A stretch of 64,000 nucleotides of DNA from Escherichia coli (GTDB lineage: Bacteria > Pseudomonadota > Gammaproteobacteria > Enterobacterales > Enterobacteriaceae): positions 4,650,001 through 4,714,000 of the forward strand of contig NZ_AP027764.1 of the NCBI RefSeq assembly GCF_036503815.1. Reading direction: 5' to 3'. The notes under the pieces are model-generated. The model worked only from the letters and a program-made list of their open reading frames with translations, ran no database searches and was not told the origin of the DNA. The translations under genes and the position numbers were made by a program. Shown in pieces: positions 8,558 through 19,785 of the stretch (its first letter is position 1; each line of letters opens with the position of its first letter).

Positions 8558-11500
8558 TTACTCGTCTTCCAGTTCGATGTTGATACCCAGCGAACGAATC
8601 TCTTTCAACAATACGTTGAAGGATTCTGGCATGCCCGGCTCCATCTGATGGTTGCCGTCCACGATGTTTTTATACATCTTGGTACGACCGTTCACGTCAT
8701 CAGACTTAACGGTGAGCATTTCCTGCAGGGTGTACGCTGCGCCGTATGCTTCCAGCGCCCACACTTCCATCTCCCCGAAACGCTGACCACCGAACTGTGC
8801 CTTACCACCCAGCGGCTGCTGAGTAACCAGGCTGTAAGAACCGGTGGAACGCGCGTGCATCTTGTCGTCGACCAGGTGGTTCAGTTTCAGCATGTACATG
8901 TAACCCACGGTTACCGGACGTTCGAACTGTTCACCAGTGCGACCGTCGTACAGGCGGATCTGACCAGAAGTCGGCAGGTCGCCAAGTTTCAGCAGTTCTT
9001 TAATTTCTGCTTCTTTCGCACCGTCGAAGACCGGCGTTGCGATTGGCATACCTTTGCGCAGGTTTTCAGCCAGACGCATAACTTCTTCATCGCTGAAGGT
9101 ACTTAGGTCAACTTTCTGACGAACGTCAGCGCCCAGATCGTACGCACGCTGGATGAATTCGCGCAGTTTCGCGACTTCTTGCTGCTGTTTCAGCATGGCG
9201 TTGATCTTGTCGCCGATACCTTTCGCAGCCATACCCAGGTGGGTTTCGAGGATCTGACCGATGTTCATACGAGACGGTACGCCCAGCGGGTTCAGTACGA
9301 TGTCTACCGGCGTACCGTTTTCATCGTAAGGCATATCTTCTATCGGGTTGATCTTAGAAATTACACCCTTGTTACCGTGACGACCTGCCATCTTGTCACC
9401 AGGCTGGATACGGCGTTTAACCGCCAGATATACCTTAACAATCTTCAGCACGCCCGGTGCCAGATCGTCGCCCTGGGTGATTTTGCGGCGTTTCGCTTCG
9501 AGTTTCTTCTCGAACTCGTGTTTCAGTTCGTCATACTGCTCAGCCAGCTGTTCCAGCTGATTTTGTTTCTCTTCGTCGGTCAGGCCCAGCTCCAGCCAGC
9601 GATCGCGCGGCAGTTTGTCGAGCTTCTCAGCTTCAACGCCACCGGCTACCAGCACAGCACGGATACGGCTGAACAGACCCGCTTCGAGGATCTGCAGTTC
9701 TTCAGACAGGTCTTTCTTCGCCTGTTTGAGCTGCATTTCTTCGATTTCCAGCGCACGTTTGTCTTTTTCTACGCCATCGCGAGTAAAGACCTGAACGTCG
9801 ATAACCGTACCGGATACACCGTTTGGTACGCGCAGAGAAGAGTCTTTAACGTCAGACGCTTTCTCACCGAAGATCGCACGCAGCAGTTTTTCTTCTGGGG
9901 TCAGCTGAGTTTCACCTTTCGGCGTTACCTTACCAACCAGAATGTCGCCACCGGTTACTTCCGCACCAATGTAAACGATACCGGATTCATCCAGTTTGGA
10001 GAGCGCAGCTTCACCTACGTTCGGGATGTCAGCAGTGATCTCTTCTGGCCCCAGCTTGGTGTCACGGGACACACATGCCAGTTCCTGAATGTGGATGGTG
10101 GTGAAACGGTCTTCCTGAACAACACGCTCGGATACGAGGATGGAGTCTTCGAAGTTGTAACCATTCCACGGCATGAACGCTACGCGCATGTTCTGACCGA
10201 GCGCCAGTTCACCGAGATCGGTGGACGGACCGTCTGCCAGCACGTCGCCGCGCTCTACCGGTTCACCCAGAGACACACACGGCATCTGGTTGATACAGGT
10301 GTTCTGGTTAGAACGGGTGTATTTGGTCAGGTTGTAGATGTCGATACCCGCTTCGCCCGGATACATCTCGTCTTCGTTAACTTTGATAACGATACGGGAA
10401 GCATCCACGTACTGAACGACACCACCACGTTTAGCAACCGCAGTTACACCGGAGTCAACGGCAACAGCACGTTCCATACCCGTACCAACCAGCGGCTTAT
10501 CAGCACGCAGAGTCGGAACGGCCTGACGTTGCATGTTCGCACCCATCAATGCACGGTTGGCGTCATCGTGTTCAAGGAACGGGATCAGGGACGCACCGAC
10601 GGATACCACCTGCTGGGTGGATACGTCCATGTAGTCAACCTGGTCGCGGCTGAACAAGCTGGATTCGCCTTTGCTACGGCAAGTTACCAGGTCTTCTACG
10701 AAGTGGCCTTCTTCATCCAGGTTGGAGTTCGCCTGGGCGATAACGTAGTTGCCTTCTTCGATAGCAGACAGATAGTGAATTTCGTCGGTTACAACACCGT
10801 CGATCACTTTACGGTACGGCGTCTCAAGGAAGCCATATTCGTTAGTCTGTGCGTACACGGACAGGGAGTTGATCAGACCGATGTTCGGACCTTCAGGGGT
10901 TTCGATTGGACATACGCGACCGTAGTGAGTCGGGTGTACGTCTCGAACTTCGAAGCCTGCACGTTCACGGGTCAGACCGCCTGGGCCGAGTGCAGAGATA
11001 CGACGCTTGTGTGTAATCTCAGACAGCGGGTTGTTCTGGTCCATAAACTGAGACAGCTGGCTGGAACCAAAGAACTCTTTCACTGCTGCGGAAATCGGTT
11101 TGGCGTTGATCATATCCTGAGGCATCAGGGTATCCAGATCGCCCAGAGACAAACGCTCTTTCACCGCACGCTCTACACGTACCAGGCCAACGCGGAACTG
11201 GTTTTCCGCCATTTCGCCAACGGAACGGATACGACGGTTACCGAGGTGGTCGATATCATCGACTTCGCCTTTACCGTTACGGATATCGATGAGCTTTTTC
11301 ATAACATCAATGATGTCGTCTTTGCTCAGGATACCGGAACCTTCGATTTCGTCGCGCAGCAGAGAACGGTTGAACTTCATACGACCAACCGCAGACAAGT
11401 CATAGCGGTCTTCGGAGAAGAACAGGTTCTCGAACAGGCTTTCAGCGGCTTCACGAGTCGGCGGCTCGCCAGGGCGCATCATGCGGTAGATTTCTACCAG

Positions 11501-12586
11501 TGCGCTCAGACGGTCGTTAGTTGGGTCGACACGTAAGGTTTCAGAGATATACGGGCCGTGATCCAGATCGTTGGTGAACAGCGTTTCGATACGCTTGTGA
11601 CCAGACTGGCTCAGCTTAGCCAGCAGATCCAGGCTCAGCTCCATGTTCGCAGCACAGATCAGCTCACCAGTAGACTCATCAATGTAGTCTTTAGCAACCA
11701 CTTTACCTGCGATGTACTCAACCGGGACTTCGATCAGTTTGACGTCGTCTTTTTCCAGCTGGCGAATGTGGCGCGCAGTAATGCGGCGGCCTTTTTCTAC
11801 GTACACTTTACCGTTAGCTTCGATGTCAAAAGATGCGGTTTCACCACGCAGGCGTTCCGGCACCAGTTCCATCTGCAGCTTGTTATCACGGATTTCAAAG
11901 ATAACTTTTTCAAAGAACAGGTCGAGGATCTGCTCTGTGGTGTAGTTCAGGGCACGCAGAATGATGGTCGCAGGCAGTTTACGGCGACGGTCGATACGTA
12001 CGAACAGGTTGTCCTTCGGATCGAATTCGAAGTCCAGCCAGGAACCACGGTAAGGGATGATGCGCGCGTTATACAGCACTTTACCCGAAGAGTGGGTTTT
12101 ACCTTTGTCGGAGTCAAAGAAGACGCCCGGACTACGGTGCAGCTGGGAAACGATAACACGCTCAGTACCGTTGATAACAAAGGTACCGTTGTCCGTCATG
12201 AGCGGAATTTCGCCCATGTAGACTTCTTGTTCTTTAATGTCTTTTACGGTGCCTTCCGGCGCTTCGCGCTCATAGATCACCAGACGCAGTTTAACGCGCA
12301 GCGGTGCGGAATAGGTCACGCCACGGATTTGACATTCCTGGACGTCAAACACCGGTTCGCCAAGGCGGTAGCTGACGTATTGCAGCTCGGAATTACCGCT
12401 GTAGCTCTGAATCGGGAATACGGAACGGAAAGCAGCTTCCAGACCATACTGCCCTTCAGGATCTTGCTCGATAAATTTCTGAAACGAGTCAAGCTGGATA
12501 GAAAGGAGATAAGGTACATCCAGAACTTGTGGACGTTTACCAAAATCCTTACGAATACGTTTTTTCTCGGTATAGGAGTAAACCAT
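8558..12586 (-). CDS. rpoB: RNA polymerase beta subunit RpoB
   Basis: Second large subunit of RNA polymerase, 1342 residues starting MVYSYTEKKR. An in-frame start 11 codons upstream (12619) exists, but MVYSY is the known N-terminus. The rifampicin cluster I, in the stretch SQLSQFMDQNNPLSEITHKR and the following RISALGPGG, carries the wild-type D516, H526 and S531 residues, so no classical resistance substitution is present. The C-terminal segment HARSTGSYSLVTQQPLGGKAQ is intact. It follows rplL by 319 bp and precedes rpoC by 76 bp. Transcription comes mainly from the rplJ promoter through a leaky attenuator after rplL. Confidence 0.99.
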   Translation of the reverse strand: MVYSYTEKKRIRKDFGKRPQVLDVPYLLSIQLDSFQKFIEQDPEGQYGLEAAFRSVFPIQSYSGNSELQYVSYRLGEPVFDVQECQIRGVTYSAPLRVKLRLVIYEREAPEGTVKDIKEQEVYMGEIPLMTDNGTFVINGTERVIVSQLHRSPGVFFDSDKGKTHSSGKVLYNARIIPYRGSWLDFEFDPKDNLFVRIDRRRKLPATIILRALNYTTEQILDLFFEKVIFEIRDNKLQMELVPERLRGETASFDIEANGKVYVEKGRRITARHIRQLEKDDVKLIEVPVEYIAGKVVAKDYIDESTGELICAANMELSLDLLAKLSQSGHKRIETLFTNDLDHGPYISETLRVDPTNDRLSALVEIYRMMRPGEPPTREAAESLFENLFFSEDRYDLSAVGRMKFNRSLLRDEIEGSGILSKDDIIDVMKKLIDIRNGKGEVDDIDHLGNRRIRSVGEMAENQFRVGLVRVERAVKERLSLGDLDTLMPQDMINAKPISAAVKEFFGSSQLSQFMDQNNPLSEITHKRRISALGPGGLTRERAGFEVRDVHPTHYGRVCPIETPEGPNIGLINSLSVYAQTNEYGFLETPYRKVIDGVVTDEIHYLSAIEEGNYVIAQANSNLDEEGHFVEDLVTCRSKGESSLFSRDQVDYMDVSTQQVVSVGASLIPFLEHDDANRALMGANMQRQAVPTLRADKPLVGTGMERAVAVDSGVTAVAKRGGVVQYVDASRIVIKVNEDEMYPGEAGIDIYNLTKYTRSNQNTCINQMPCVSLGEPVERGDVLADGPSTDLGELALGQNMRVAFMPWNGYNFEDSILVSERVVQEDRFTTIHIQELACVSRDTKLGPEEITADIPNVGEAALSKLDESGIVYIGAEVTGGDILVGKVTPKGETQLTPEEKLLRAIFGEKASDVKDSSLRVPNGVSGTVIDVQVFTRDGVEKDKRALEIEEMQLKQAKKDLSEELQILEAGLFSRIRAVLVAGGVEAEKLDKLPRDRWLELGLTDEEKQNQLEQLAEQYDELKHEFEKKLEAKRRKITQGDDLAPGVLKIVKVYLAVKRRIQPGDKMAGRHGNKGVISKINPIEDMPYDENGTPVDIVLNPLGVPSRMNIGQILETHLGMAAKGIGDKINAMLKQQQEVAKLREFIQRAYDLGADVRQKVDLSTFSDEEVMRLAENLRKGMPIATPVFDGAKEAEIKELLKLGDLPTSGQIRLYDGRTGEQFERPVTVGYMYMLKLNHLVDDKMHARSTGSYSLVTQQPLGGKAQFGGQRFGEMEVWALEAYGAAYTLQEMLTVKSDDVNGRTKMYKNIVDGNHQMEPGMPESFNVLLKEIRSLGINIELEDE

Positions 12587-12905
12587 AGGGTTCCTCAGCT
12601 CGCTGACAAGTCGACCCATCTGTCCATTGAGCGGACAGTTTGTGCAACACTATTTTGTTGACCGGAAAATGGAACACTTTCCGCAATGCCTGTTGCTATC
12701 ACGCTTAAACCATTTCATTGCGATTTACACAGAACGGGCGTCCTGTCGCAGTATATTAAGTCGTCGATAGAAACAAGCATTGAAAGGCACAGCAGTAGTC
12801 AAACAGTGTGAAACGCTACTGGCGCCTTACAGCGCAAAAAGGCTGGTGACTAAAAAGTCACCAGCCATCAGCCTGATTTCTCAGGCTGCAACCGGAAGGG
12901 TTGGC
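12587..12905 (-). promoter_or_regulatory. rplL-rpoB intercistronic region
   Basis: No gene is seen in these 319 bp. The part next to rplL holds the attenuator listed separately. In E. coli this spacer also contains an RNase III processing hairpin that separates the rplL and rpoB messages; the partly self-complementary sequence around 12760-12840 is in the right place, but I did not fold it. Confidence 0.6.
12836..12866 (-). terminator. Attenuator between rplL and rpoB
   Basis: A 10-bp perfect stem, GGCTGGTGAC with its complement, around a short A/T loop, followed in the leftward direction by five T residues. This is the partial terminator known in E. coli to lower rpoBC expression relative to the ribosomal protein genes. 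Confidence 0.9.
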
Positions 12906-13271
<366 letters not shown>

Positions 13272-13337
13272 TTAAATTGTTCCTGAATATCAGAATAAGT
13301 TTATACGTAAGCGAATGCGTTAAAAAGATAACTGCGA

Positions 13338-13835
13338 TTAAGCAGCTTCTTTCGCATCGCGTACAGCAGCCAGAGTACGAACCAGTTTGCCAGCCGAAGC
13401 TTCTTTCATGGTTGCCATCAGGCGTGCAATTGCTTCTTCGTAGGTCGGCAGAGTTGCCAGGCGGTCGATCTGAGACGCCGGGATCAGCTCACCTTCAAAG
13501 GCAGCGGCTTTGACCTCAAATTTTGCATTCGCTTTCGCGAACTCTTTGAACAGACGAGCAGCAGCGCCCGGATGTTCCATAGAGTATGCAATCAGGGTCG
13601 GACCAACAAACGCGTCTTTCAGGCACTCGAACGGAGTACCTTCAACAGCACGGCGCAGCAGGGTGTTACGAACAACACGCATGTATACGCCAGCTTCGCG
13701 ACCTGCTTTACGCAGTTCAGTCATTTTATCTACAGTTACGCCACGGGAATCCGCAACTACTGCAGACAGCGCGCCTTTGGCTACTTCGCTGACTTCAGCA
13801 ACAATCGCTTGTTTGTCTTGAAGATTTAAAGCCAT
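13338..13835 (-). CDS. rplJ: 50S ribosomal protein L10
   Basis: Base of the L7/L12 stalk, 165 residues, binding 23S rRNA helices 42-44 and holding L7/L12 dimers on its C-terminal helix. The sequence starts [10 protein letters not shown] and ends AVRDAKEAA. The L10-L7/L12 complex is known to repress translation of its own mRNA by binding the leader upstream of this gene; the long 5' region with its promoter and an ERIC repeat is listed separately. Confidence 0.99.
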
Positions 13836-14190
13836 TAGCTTTGCTCCTGGATGTTTGCCAGAGAAAATCTCTGGAACTCACTTCACTCCTCCAAACGGAG
13901 AGAGCGTCTTAATTACGGTGAGCAGAAACAAGCCAGAATATAAAAGAATAATCTTAGCGTTCTGTCACCGTCTACGCAGGGGATTAAGTTTCTTGCGAAA
14001 CTCCTGCGGTCTTCGACGGAGGCCTGGATAGGCCAGGCTCCAACGAACAAATCTTTTCTATCCGTCGCTATTCAGCTTGTAGCGGCGTTGGCTTCCTTCG
14101 TTCGCACCAGTCACATAGTTAGCTATGCTCCTGGCGACTCACTCAGTTGCCGCCTTGCTACAACCCGAATATCTCGGATATACGTCTGCA
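13836..14190 (-). promoter_or_regulatory. rplJ (L10) leader, autoregulatory region
   Basis: Untranslated leader of about 350 bases between the rplJ promoter and the rplJ start. In E. coli the L10-L7/L12 complex binds the part about 140-200 bases upstream of the start and closes the ribosome-binding site by long-range pairing. Hairpin-forming segments are seen at 13856-13880 and 14015-14037 (GAGGCCTGG and CCAGGCTC). The distal third of the leader is an ERIC repeat. Confidence 0.8.
14059..14183. repeat. ERIC (IRU) intergenic repeat
   Basis: About 125 bp matching the 127-bp enterobacterial repetitive intergenic consensus. The central imperfect palindrome reads GCTCCTGGCGACTCAC on one arm and TGTGACTGGTGCGAACG on the other (reverse) arm, close to the familiar core of ERIC elements. 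Both ends carry imperfect inverted repeats (TATCCG... and its counterpart, each followed by a TTGTAGC-like motif). It lies between the rplJ promoter and the core L10 leader, so it is part of a highly expressed transcript. Confidence 0.85.
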
Positions 14191-14196
14191 TTAAGC

Positions 14197-14225
14197 ATTA
14201 TACGTGGGGGTAAGATTGTAGACAA
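14197..14225 (-). promoter_or_regulatory. rplJ promoter, sigma70
   Basis: Read leftward: -35 TTGTCT (14220-14225), 17-bp spacer, -10 TATAAT (14197-14202). The predicted start near 14190 gives a leader of about 355 bases. This matches the position of the main promoter for the rplJL-rpoBC operon. Confidence 0.88.
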
Positions 14226-14247
14226 AATCACCGCCCACGTAAAGGCA

Positions 14248-14952
14248 TTAGTTTACAGAAGCGCTCAGGCCAGCCTGGTCAACTGCAACACCTGCACCCA
14301 TGGTGGTGGAGATGCTAACTTTCTTGATGTACACGCCTTTAGCCTGAGTCGGTTTTGCTTTTTTCAGCGCAACCAGCAGAGCTTCCAGGTTTTCTTTCAG
14401 TTTGTCAGCGTCAAAGTCCACTTTACCGATGGTGGTGTGGATGATGCCGTTTTTGTCGTTACGGTAACGAATCTGGCCAGCTTTAGCGTTTTTAACCGCT
14501 TCAGCAACGTTCGGCGTTACAGTACCCACTTTCGGGTTTGGCATCAGGCCGCGCGGACCCAGAACCTGGCCCAGCTGGCCAACAACGCGCATTGCATCCG
14601 GAGAAGCAATAACAACGTCAAAGTTCATTTCGCCTTTCTTGATCTGGTCAGCCAGATCTTCCATACCTACCAGTTCAGCGCCTGCAGCTTTAGCAGCTTC
14701 AGCGTTTGCACCCTGGGTAAATACGGCTACGCGAACGGAACGGCCAGTACCGTGCGGCAGTACAGTTGCACCACGTACGTTCTGGTCAGATTTACGAGCG
14801 TCGATGCCGAGGTTAACAGCCACGTCCACGCTTTCTACGAATTTAGCAGTCGCCAGCTCTTTCAGCAGAGCGATAGCTTCGTTGATGTCGTACTGTTTGG
14901 TTGCATCAACTTTCTCGCGGATAACACGCATGCGCTTGGTCAGTTTAGCCAT
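14248..14952 (-). CDS. rplA: 50S ribosomal protein L1
   Basis: L1 of the large subunit, 234 residues, forms the mobile L1 stalk at the E site. It also represses the rplKA message in E. coli by binding its leader. The sequence starts MAKLTKRMRV and contains the conserved TVLPHGTGR segment and the GRGLMPNPKxGT-like loop (LGPRGLMPNPKVGTVT). It follows rplK by 3 bp. Near-consensus highly expressed codon use. Confidence 0.99.
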   Translation of the reverse strand: MAKLTKRMRVIREKVDATKQYDINEAIALLKELATAKFVESVDVAVNLGIDARKSDQNVRGATVLPHGTGRSVRVAVFTQGANAEAAKAAGAELVGMEDLADQIKKGEMNFDVVIASPDAMRVVGQLGQVLGPRGLMPNPKVGTVTPNVAEAVKNAKAGQIRYRNDKNGIIHTTIGKVDFDADKLKENLEALLVALKKAKPTQAKGVYIKKVSISTTMGAGVAVDQAGLSASVN

Positions 14953-14955
14953 TTC

Positions 14956-15447
<492 letters not shown>

Positions 15448-15463
15448 TTACGGGCAAGGCCCA

Positions 15464-15505
15464 TAAAAACAAAAGGCGCGAAATTGTATTCCAATCTCGC
15501 GCCTT
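15464..15505 (-). terminator. Terminator between nusG and rplK
   Basis: Inverted repeat AAGGCGCGA (15473-15481) with its complement at 15497-15505, followed in the leftward direction by a T-rich tract. It separates the secE-nusG transcript from rplKA, although readthrough is likely. Confidence 0.8.
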
Positions 15506-15542
15506 GTGCAACGATTAAATCGCCGCTTTTTTGATCGCTGGG

Positions 15543-16088
15543 TTAGGCTTTTTCAACCTGGCTGAAGTCCAGCTCTACCGGGGTCGCACGACCGAAGATA
15601 GAAACAGACACTTTCAGACGAGATTTCTCGTAATCAACTTCTTCAACAACACCGTTGAAGTCAGCGAACGGACCATCATTAACACGAACCATTTCACCCG
15701 GTTCAAACAGCGTTTTCGGACGCGGCTTATCGCCAACCTGCTGCAGGCGATTCATAATCGCATCCACTTCTTTATCGCTGATTGGCGCAGGACGATCGGA
15801 AGTACCGCCGATGAAGCCCATCACACGCGGTACGCTGCGCACCAGGTGCCAGCTCGCGTCGTTCATCACCATCTGAACGAGGACGTAGCCAGGGAAGAAT
15901 TTGCGTTCACTTTTGCGACGCTGTCCGCCACGGATTTCAACCACTTCTTCGGTTGGTACCATGACTTCACCAAACAAATCTTCCATGTTATGTAATTTGA
16001 TATGCTCACGTAGCGACGTTGCTACGCGGCCTTCAAAACCGGAAAACGCCTGAACGACGTACCAGCGCTTTTTAGGAGCTTCAGACAT
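15543..16088 (-). CDS. nusG: Transcription termination/antitermination factor NusG
   Basis: Universal elongation factor of 181 residues. The N-terminal NGN domain (about 1-115, KRWYVVQAFSGFE onward) binds RNA polymerase. The KOW domain (about 125-181, PGEMVRVNDGPFADFNG) binds Rho or the ribosomal protein S10. It suppresses pausing and couples transcription to translation, and takes part in rRNA antitermination together with the boxA sites seen in the rrnB operon. It follows secE by 1 bp. Confidence 0.99.
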   Translation of the reverse strand: MSEAPKKRWYVVQAFSGFEGRVATSLREHIKLHNMEDLFGEVMVPTEEVVEIRGGQRRKSERKFFPGYVLVQMVMNDASWHLVRSVPRVMGFIGGTSDRPAPISDKEVDAIMNRLQQVGDKPRPKTLFEPGEMVRVNDGPFADFNGVVEEVDYEKSRLKVSVSIFGRATPVELDFSQVEKA

Positions 16089-16089
16089 C

Positions 16090-16473
16090 TCAGAACCTCA
16101 GGCCAGTGATAAAGGATACCAGGCGAACCAGAATACCATCCAGTCCCCACAGGATCAGTGACATTACTGCGGTAACCGCAGCCACAATCAGCGTGGTGTG
16201 CAATGTTTCCTGGCGAGTCGGCCAAATGACCTTACGGACTTCGGTACGCGCTTCACGGGCAAAAGCAACGGTTGCTTTTCCTTTTGTCGTTAACAGCGCG
16301 ACACCACCCGCTGCAGCAATCAGAATTACTACGGCCAGCGCACGCAGCGGCAGCATAATGTCGCGATAAAGGTAGTTGCCGACAATTGCTACCAGGAGCA
16401 ATGCCACCACAACGACCCACTTCATCGCTTCCAGGCCGCGCCCGCTTCCTTGAGCTTCGGTATTCGCACTCAT
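16090..16473 (-). CDS. secE: Protein translocase subunit SecE
   Basis: Essential inner-membrane subunit of the SecYEG channel, 127 residues. Three hydrophobic segments are visible (about residues 19-36, 45-63 and 93-115), the enterobacterial form; the third, with the preceding amphipathic helix ([19 protein letters not shown]), is the universally conserved part. It is cotranscribed with nusG. A promoter-like -10 TATAAT lies about 90 bp upstream. Confidence 0.98.
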
Positions 16474-16559
16474 AAACCAACCTGTCAGAAGTATTCTACA
16501 AACATTTTCACCCCGCGATCGCGAGGCAAACCAAATCGAAACGCGTATTAGCTTTTCGG

Positions 16560-16588
16560 ATTATACGCCCTCAACAGAGCCTGTCTCA
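16560..16588 (-). promoter_or_regulatory. Probable secE-nusG promoter
   Basis: A perfect -10 hexamer TATAAT (16560-16565, read leftward). At the usual 17-bp spacing the -35 hexamer would be TGAGAC, a weak match. It lies between the tufB terminator and secE, where the secE promoter of E. coli is expected. Confidence 0.6.
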
Positions 16589-16645
16589 GCAATGATTATG
16601 ACAAAGAAAATCACTGATGAGCCAGGTTCTGGTACGAAAGCGTGC

Positions 16646-16673
16646 AAAAAGGGCATCAAATGATGCCCTTTTA
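16646..16673 (-). terminator. Terminator after tufB
   Basis: Perfect stem AAAAGGGCATCA with its complement, with T residues on the downstream side, about 30 bp past the tufB stop. It ends the thrU-tufB operon. Confidence 0.9.
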
Positions 16674-16702
16674 GTGCGCATTGCGTCAAATGTTATCGGC
16701 AA

Positions 16703-17923
<1,221 letters not shown>

Positions 17924-18001
17924 TCACCACATCAACCAGGCAACATGCCCGACTTGTTGAATGCAATAAACAGAAGGAAAAAACAGGGAGGAGAAAAGAA
18001 G

Positions 18002-18077
18002 TGGTGCTGATAGGCAGATTCGAACTGCCGACCTCACCCTTACCAAGGGTGCGCTCTACCAACTGAGCTATATCAGC
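18002..18077 (-). tRNA. thrT: tRNA-Thr (GGU)
   Basis: 76-base cloverleaf with encoded CCA, anticodon GGT in the loop CTTGGTAAG. Fourth tRNA of the thrU-tyrU-glyT-thrT-tufB operon and closest to tufB. Confidence 0.97.
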
Positions 18078-18083
18078 ACATCT

Positions 18084-18158
<75 letters not shown>

Positions 18159-18274
18159 ATCCTGGAACTCGGCTACCTGATTTTCATTCTGCACTGAATA
18201 TCGAGAGAAGCTCTCTTTATTCGAGCCGGTAAGCGAACTTATCGTCTCGGGCTACGCCATCGCGTGGCCGAAAT

Positions 18275-18359
<85 letters not shown>

Positions 18360-18367
18360 GGACTTGA

Positions 18368-18443
<76 letters not shown>

Positions 18444-18457
18444 ATCAAGTAGCGCGC

Positions 18458-18486
18458 ATTCTATGGAGACATGCGAGTTCATGCAA
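18458..18486 (-). promoter_or_regulatory. thrU-tufB operon promoter
   Basis: Read leftward: -35 TTGCAT (18481-18486), 17-bp spacer, -10 TAGAAT (18458-18463), followed by a GCGCGC discriminator typical of stringently controlled stable-RNA promoters. AT-rich sequence lies upstream (18487-18530), where Fis sites and an UP element are known in E. coli. Confidence 0.85.
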
Positions 18487-18804
18487 CTAAAAAATTGCAT
18501 AATTTGTTTTATTGGTCACATTTTATGCGACACGATGAAGAAACAGTCGAACAGAGGGCAAATTAGCACACTTTTTCAACATCATTGTTCTCAACAATGC
18601 GCTCCTTCTAAAGCGCAATTCTTTTTATCAGATGGAATATCTGTCACATTGCTTTTCAACGATAGCTTCCTGGGAGAGATTTTTTCTTATTATTCCTCCC
18701 CATCTGGTGTTACCCTCCTGCCCATTAACCCATTCAACAGAACTGTGACGCGCCATGGCAAATATCGTTTTGCCGATAGAGCTATGACCGCCAGAAACAT
18801 GCTT
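18487..18804. other. Intergenic region thrU-coaA
   Basis: About 320 bp without a supported gene. The left part is the upstream activating region of the thrU promoter; the right part must hold the coaA promoter, but I see no strong hexamer pair. The frame of coaA happens to be open back to 18463 but without family similarity, so it is not taken as coding. Confidence 0.6.
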
Positions 18805-19755
18805 ATGAGTATAAAAGAGCAAACGTTAATGACGCCTTACCTACAGTTTGACCGCAACCAGTGGGCAGCTCTGCGTGATTCCGTACCTATGACGTTATCG
18901 GAAGATGAGATCGCCCGTCTCAAAGGTATTAATGAAGATCTCTCGTTAGAAGAAGTTGCCGAGATCTATTTACCTCTGTCACGTTTGCTGAACTTCTATA
19001 TAAGCTCGAATCTGCGCCGTCAGGCAGTTCTGGAACAGTTTCTTGGTACCAACGGGCAACGCATTCCTTACATTATCAGTATCGCAGGTAGCGTCGCGGT
19101 GGGGAAAAGTACAACCGCCCGTGTATTGCAGGCACTATTAAGCCGTTGGCCGGAGCATCGTCGTGTTGAACTGATCACGACTGATGGCTTCCTTCACCCT
19201 AATCAGGTGCTGAAAGAACGTGGTCTGATGAAGAAGAAAGGCTTCCCGGAATCGTATGATATGCATCGCCTGGTGAAGTTTGTTTCCGATCTCAAATCCG
19301 GCGTGCCAAACGTTACGGCACCTGTTTACTCGCATCTTATTTATGATGTGATCCCGGATGGAGATAAAACTGTTGTTCAGCCTGATATTTTAATTCTTGA
19401 AGGGTTAAATGTCTTACAGAGCGGGATGGATTATCCACACGATCCACATCATGTTTTTGTTTCTGATTTTGTCGATTTTTCGATATATGTTGATGCACCG
19501 GAAGACTTACTTCAGACGTGGTATATCAACCGTTTCCTGAAATTCCGCGAAGGGGCTTTTACAGACCCGGATTCCTATTTTCATAACTACGCGAAATTAA
19601 CTAAAGAAGAAGCGATTAACACTGCCATGACATTGTGGAAAGAGATCAACTGGCTGAACTTAAAGCAAAATATTCTACCTACTCGTGAGCGCGCCAGTTT
19701 AATCCTGACAAAGAGTGCTAATCACGCGGTAGAAGAGGTCAGACTACGCAAATAA
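18805..19755 (+). CDS. coaA: Pantothenate kinase (type I)
   Basis: Phosphorylates pantothenate, the first and rate-controlling step of coenzyme A synthesis, and is inhibited by CoA. The protein is 316 residues from MSIKEQ. The Walker A motif GSVAVGKS lies at 95-102 with K101; D127-region TTDGFLHP and the R243-region are conserved. The frame is open a further 114 codons upstream, but the family begins at MSIKEQ and the extension shows no recognisable domain. It converges on birA; one hairpin serves as terminator for both. Confidence 0.97.
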   Translation: MSIKEQTLMTPYLQFDRNQWAALRDSVPMTLSEDEIARLKGINEDLSLEEVAEIYLPLSRLLNFYISSNLRRQAVLEQFLGTNGQRIPYIISIAGSVAVGKSTTARVLQALLSRWPEHRRVELITTDGFLHPNQVLKERGLMKKKGFPESYDMHRLVKFVSDLKSGVPNVTAPVYSHLIYDVIPDGDKTVVQPDILILEGLNVLQSGMDYPHDPHHVFVSDFVDFSIYVDAPEDLLQTWYINRFLKFREGAFTDPDSYFHNYAKLTKEEAINTAMTLWKEINWLNLKQNILPTRERASLILTKSANHAVEEVRLRK

Positions 19756-19758
19756 TTT

Positions 19759-19785
19759 AAAGGGGAGCTAATGCTCCCCTTTCTT
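19759..19785 (+). terminator. coaA terminator, shared with birA
   Basis: Stem AAAGGGGAGC with its complement GCTCCCCTTT around a short loop, directly after the coaA stop and followed by a T-rich stretch. It overlaps the birA stop codon (19784-19786), so birA transcripts can read through the same structure from the other side. Confidence 0.85.

Noticed and set aside
11000..11070. Possible rifampicin-resistance substitutions in rpoB
   Set aside because: The region around residues 507-533 reads as wild type (D516, H526, S531).
9179..11536. Very long open frame (785 codons) on the strand opposite rpoB
   Set aside because: It is antisense to a strongly codon-biased gene, where stop codons are rare on the opposite strand. 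The translation has no recognisable domain and is low in complexity of the kind expected from reversed coding. The same applies to 4384-6159, 6847-8388 and 11558-12661.
18463..18804. 114-codon upstream extension in frame with coaA
   Set aside because: It overlaps the thrU promoter at its left end, shows no known domain, and the pantothenate kinase family begins at MSIKEQ.
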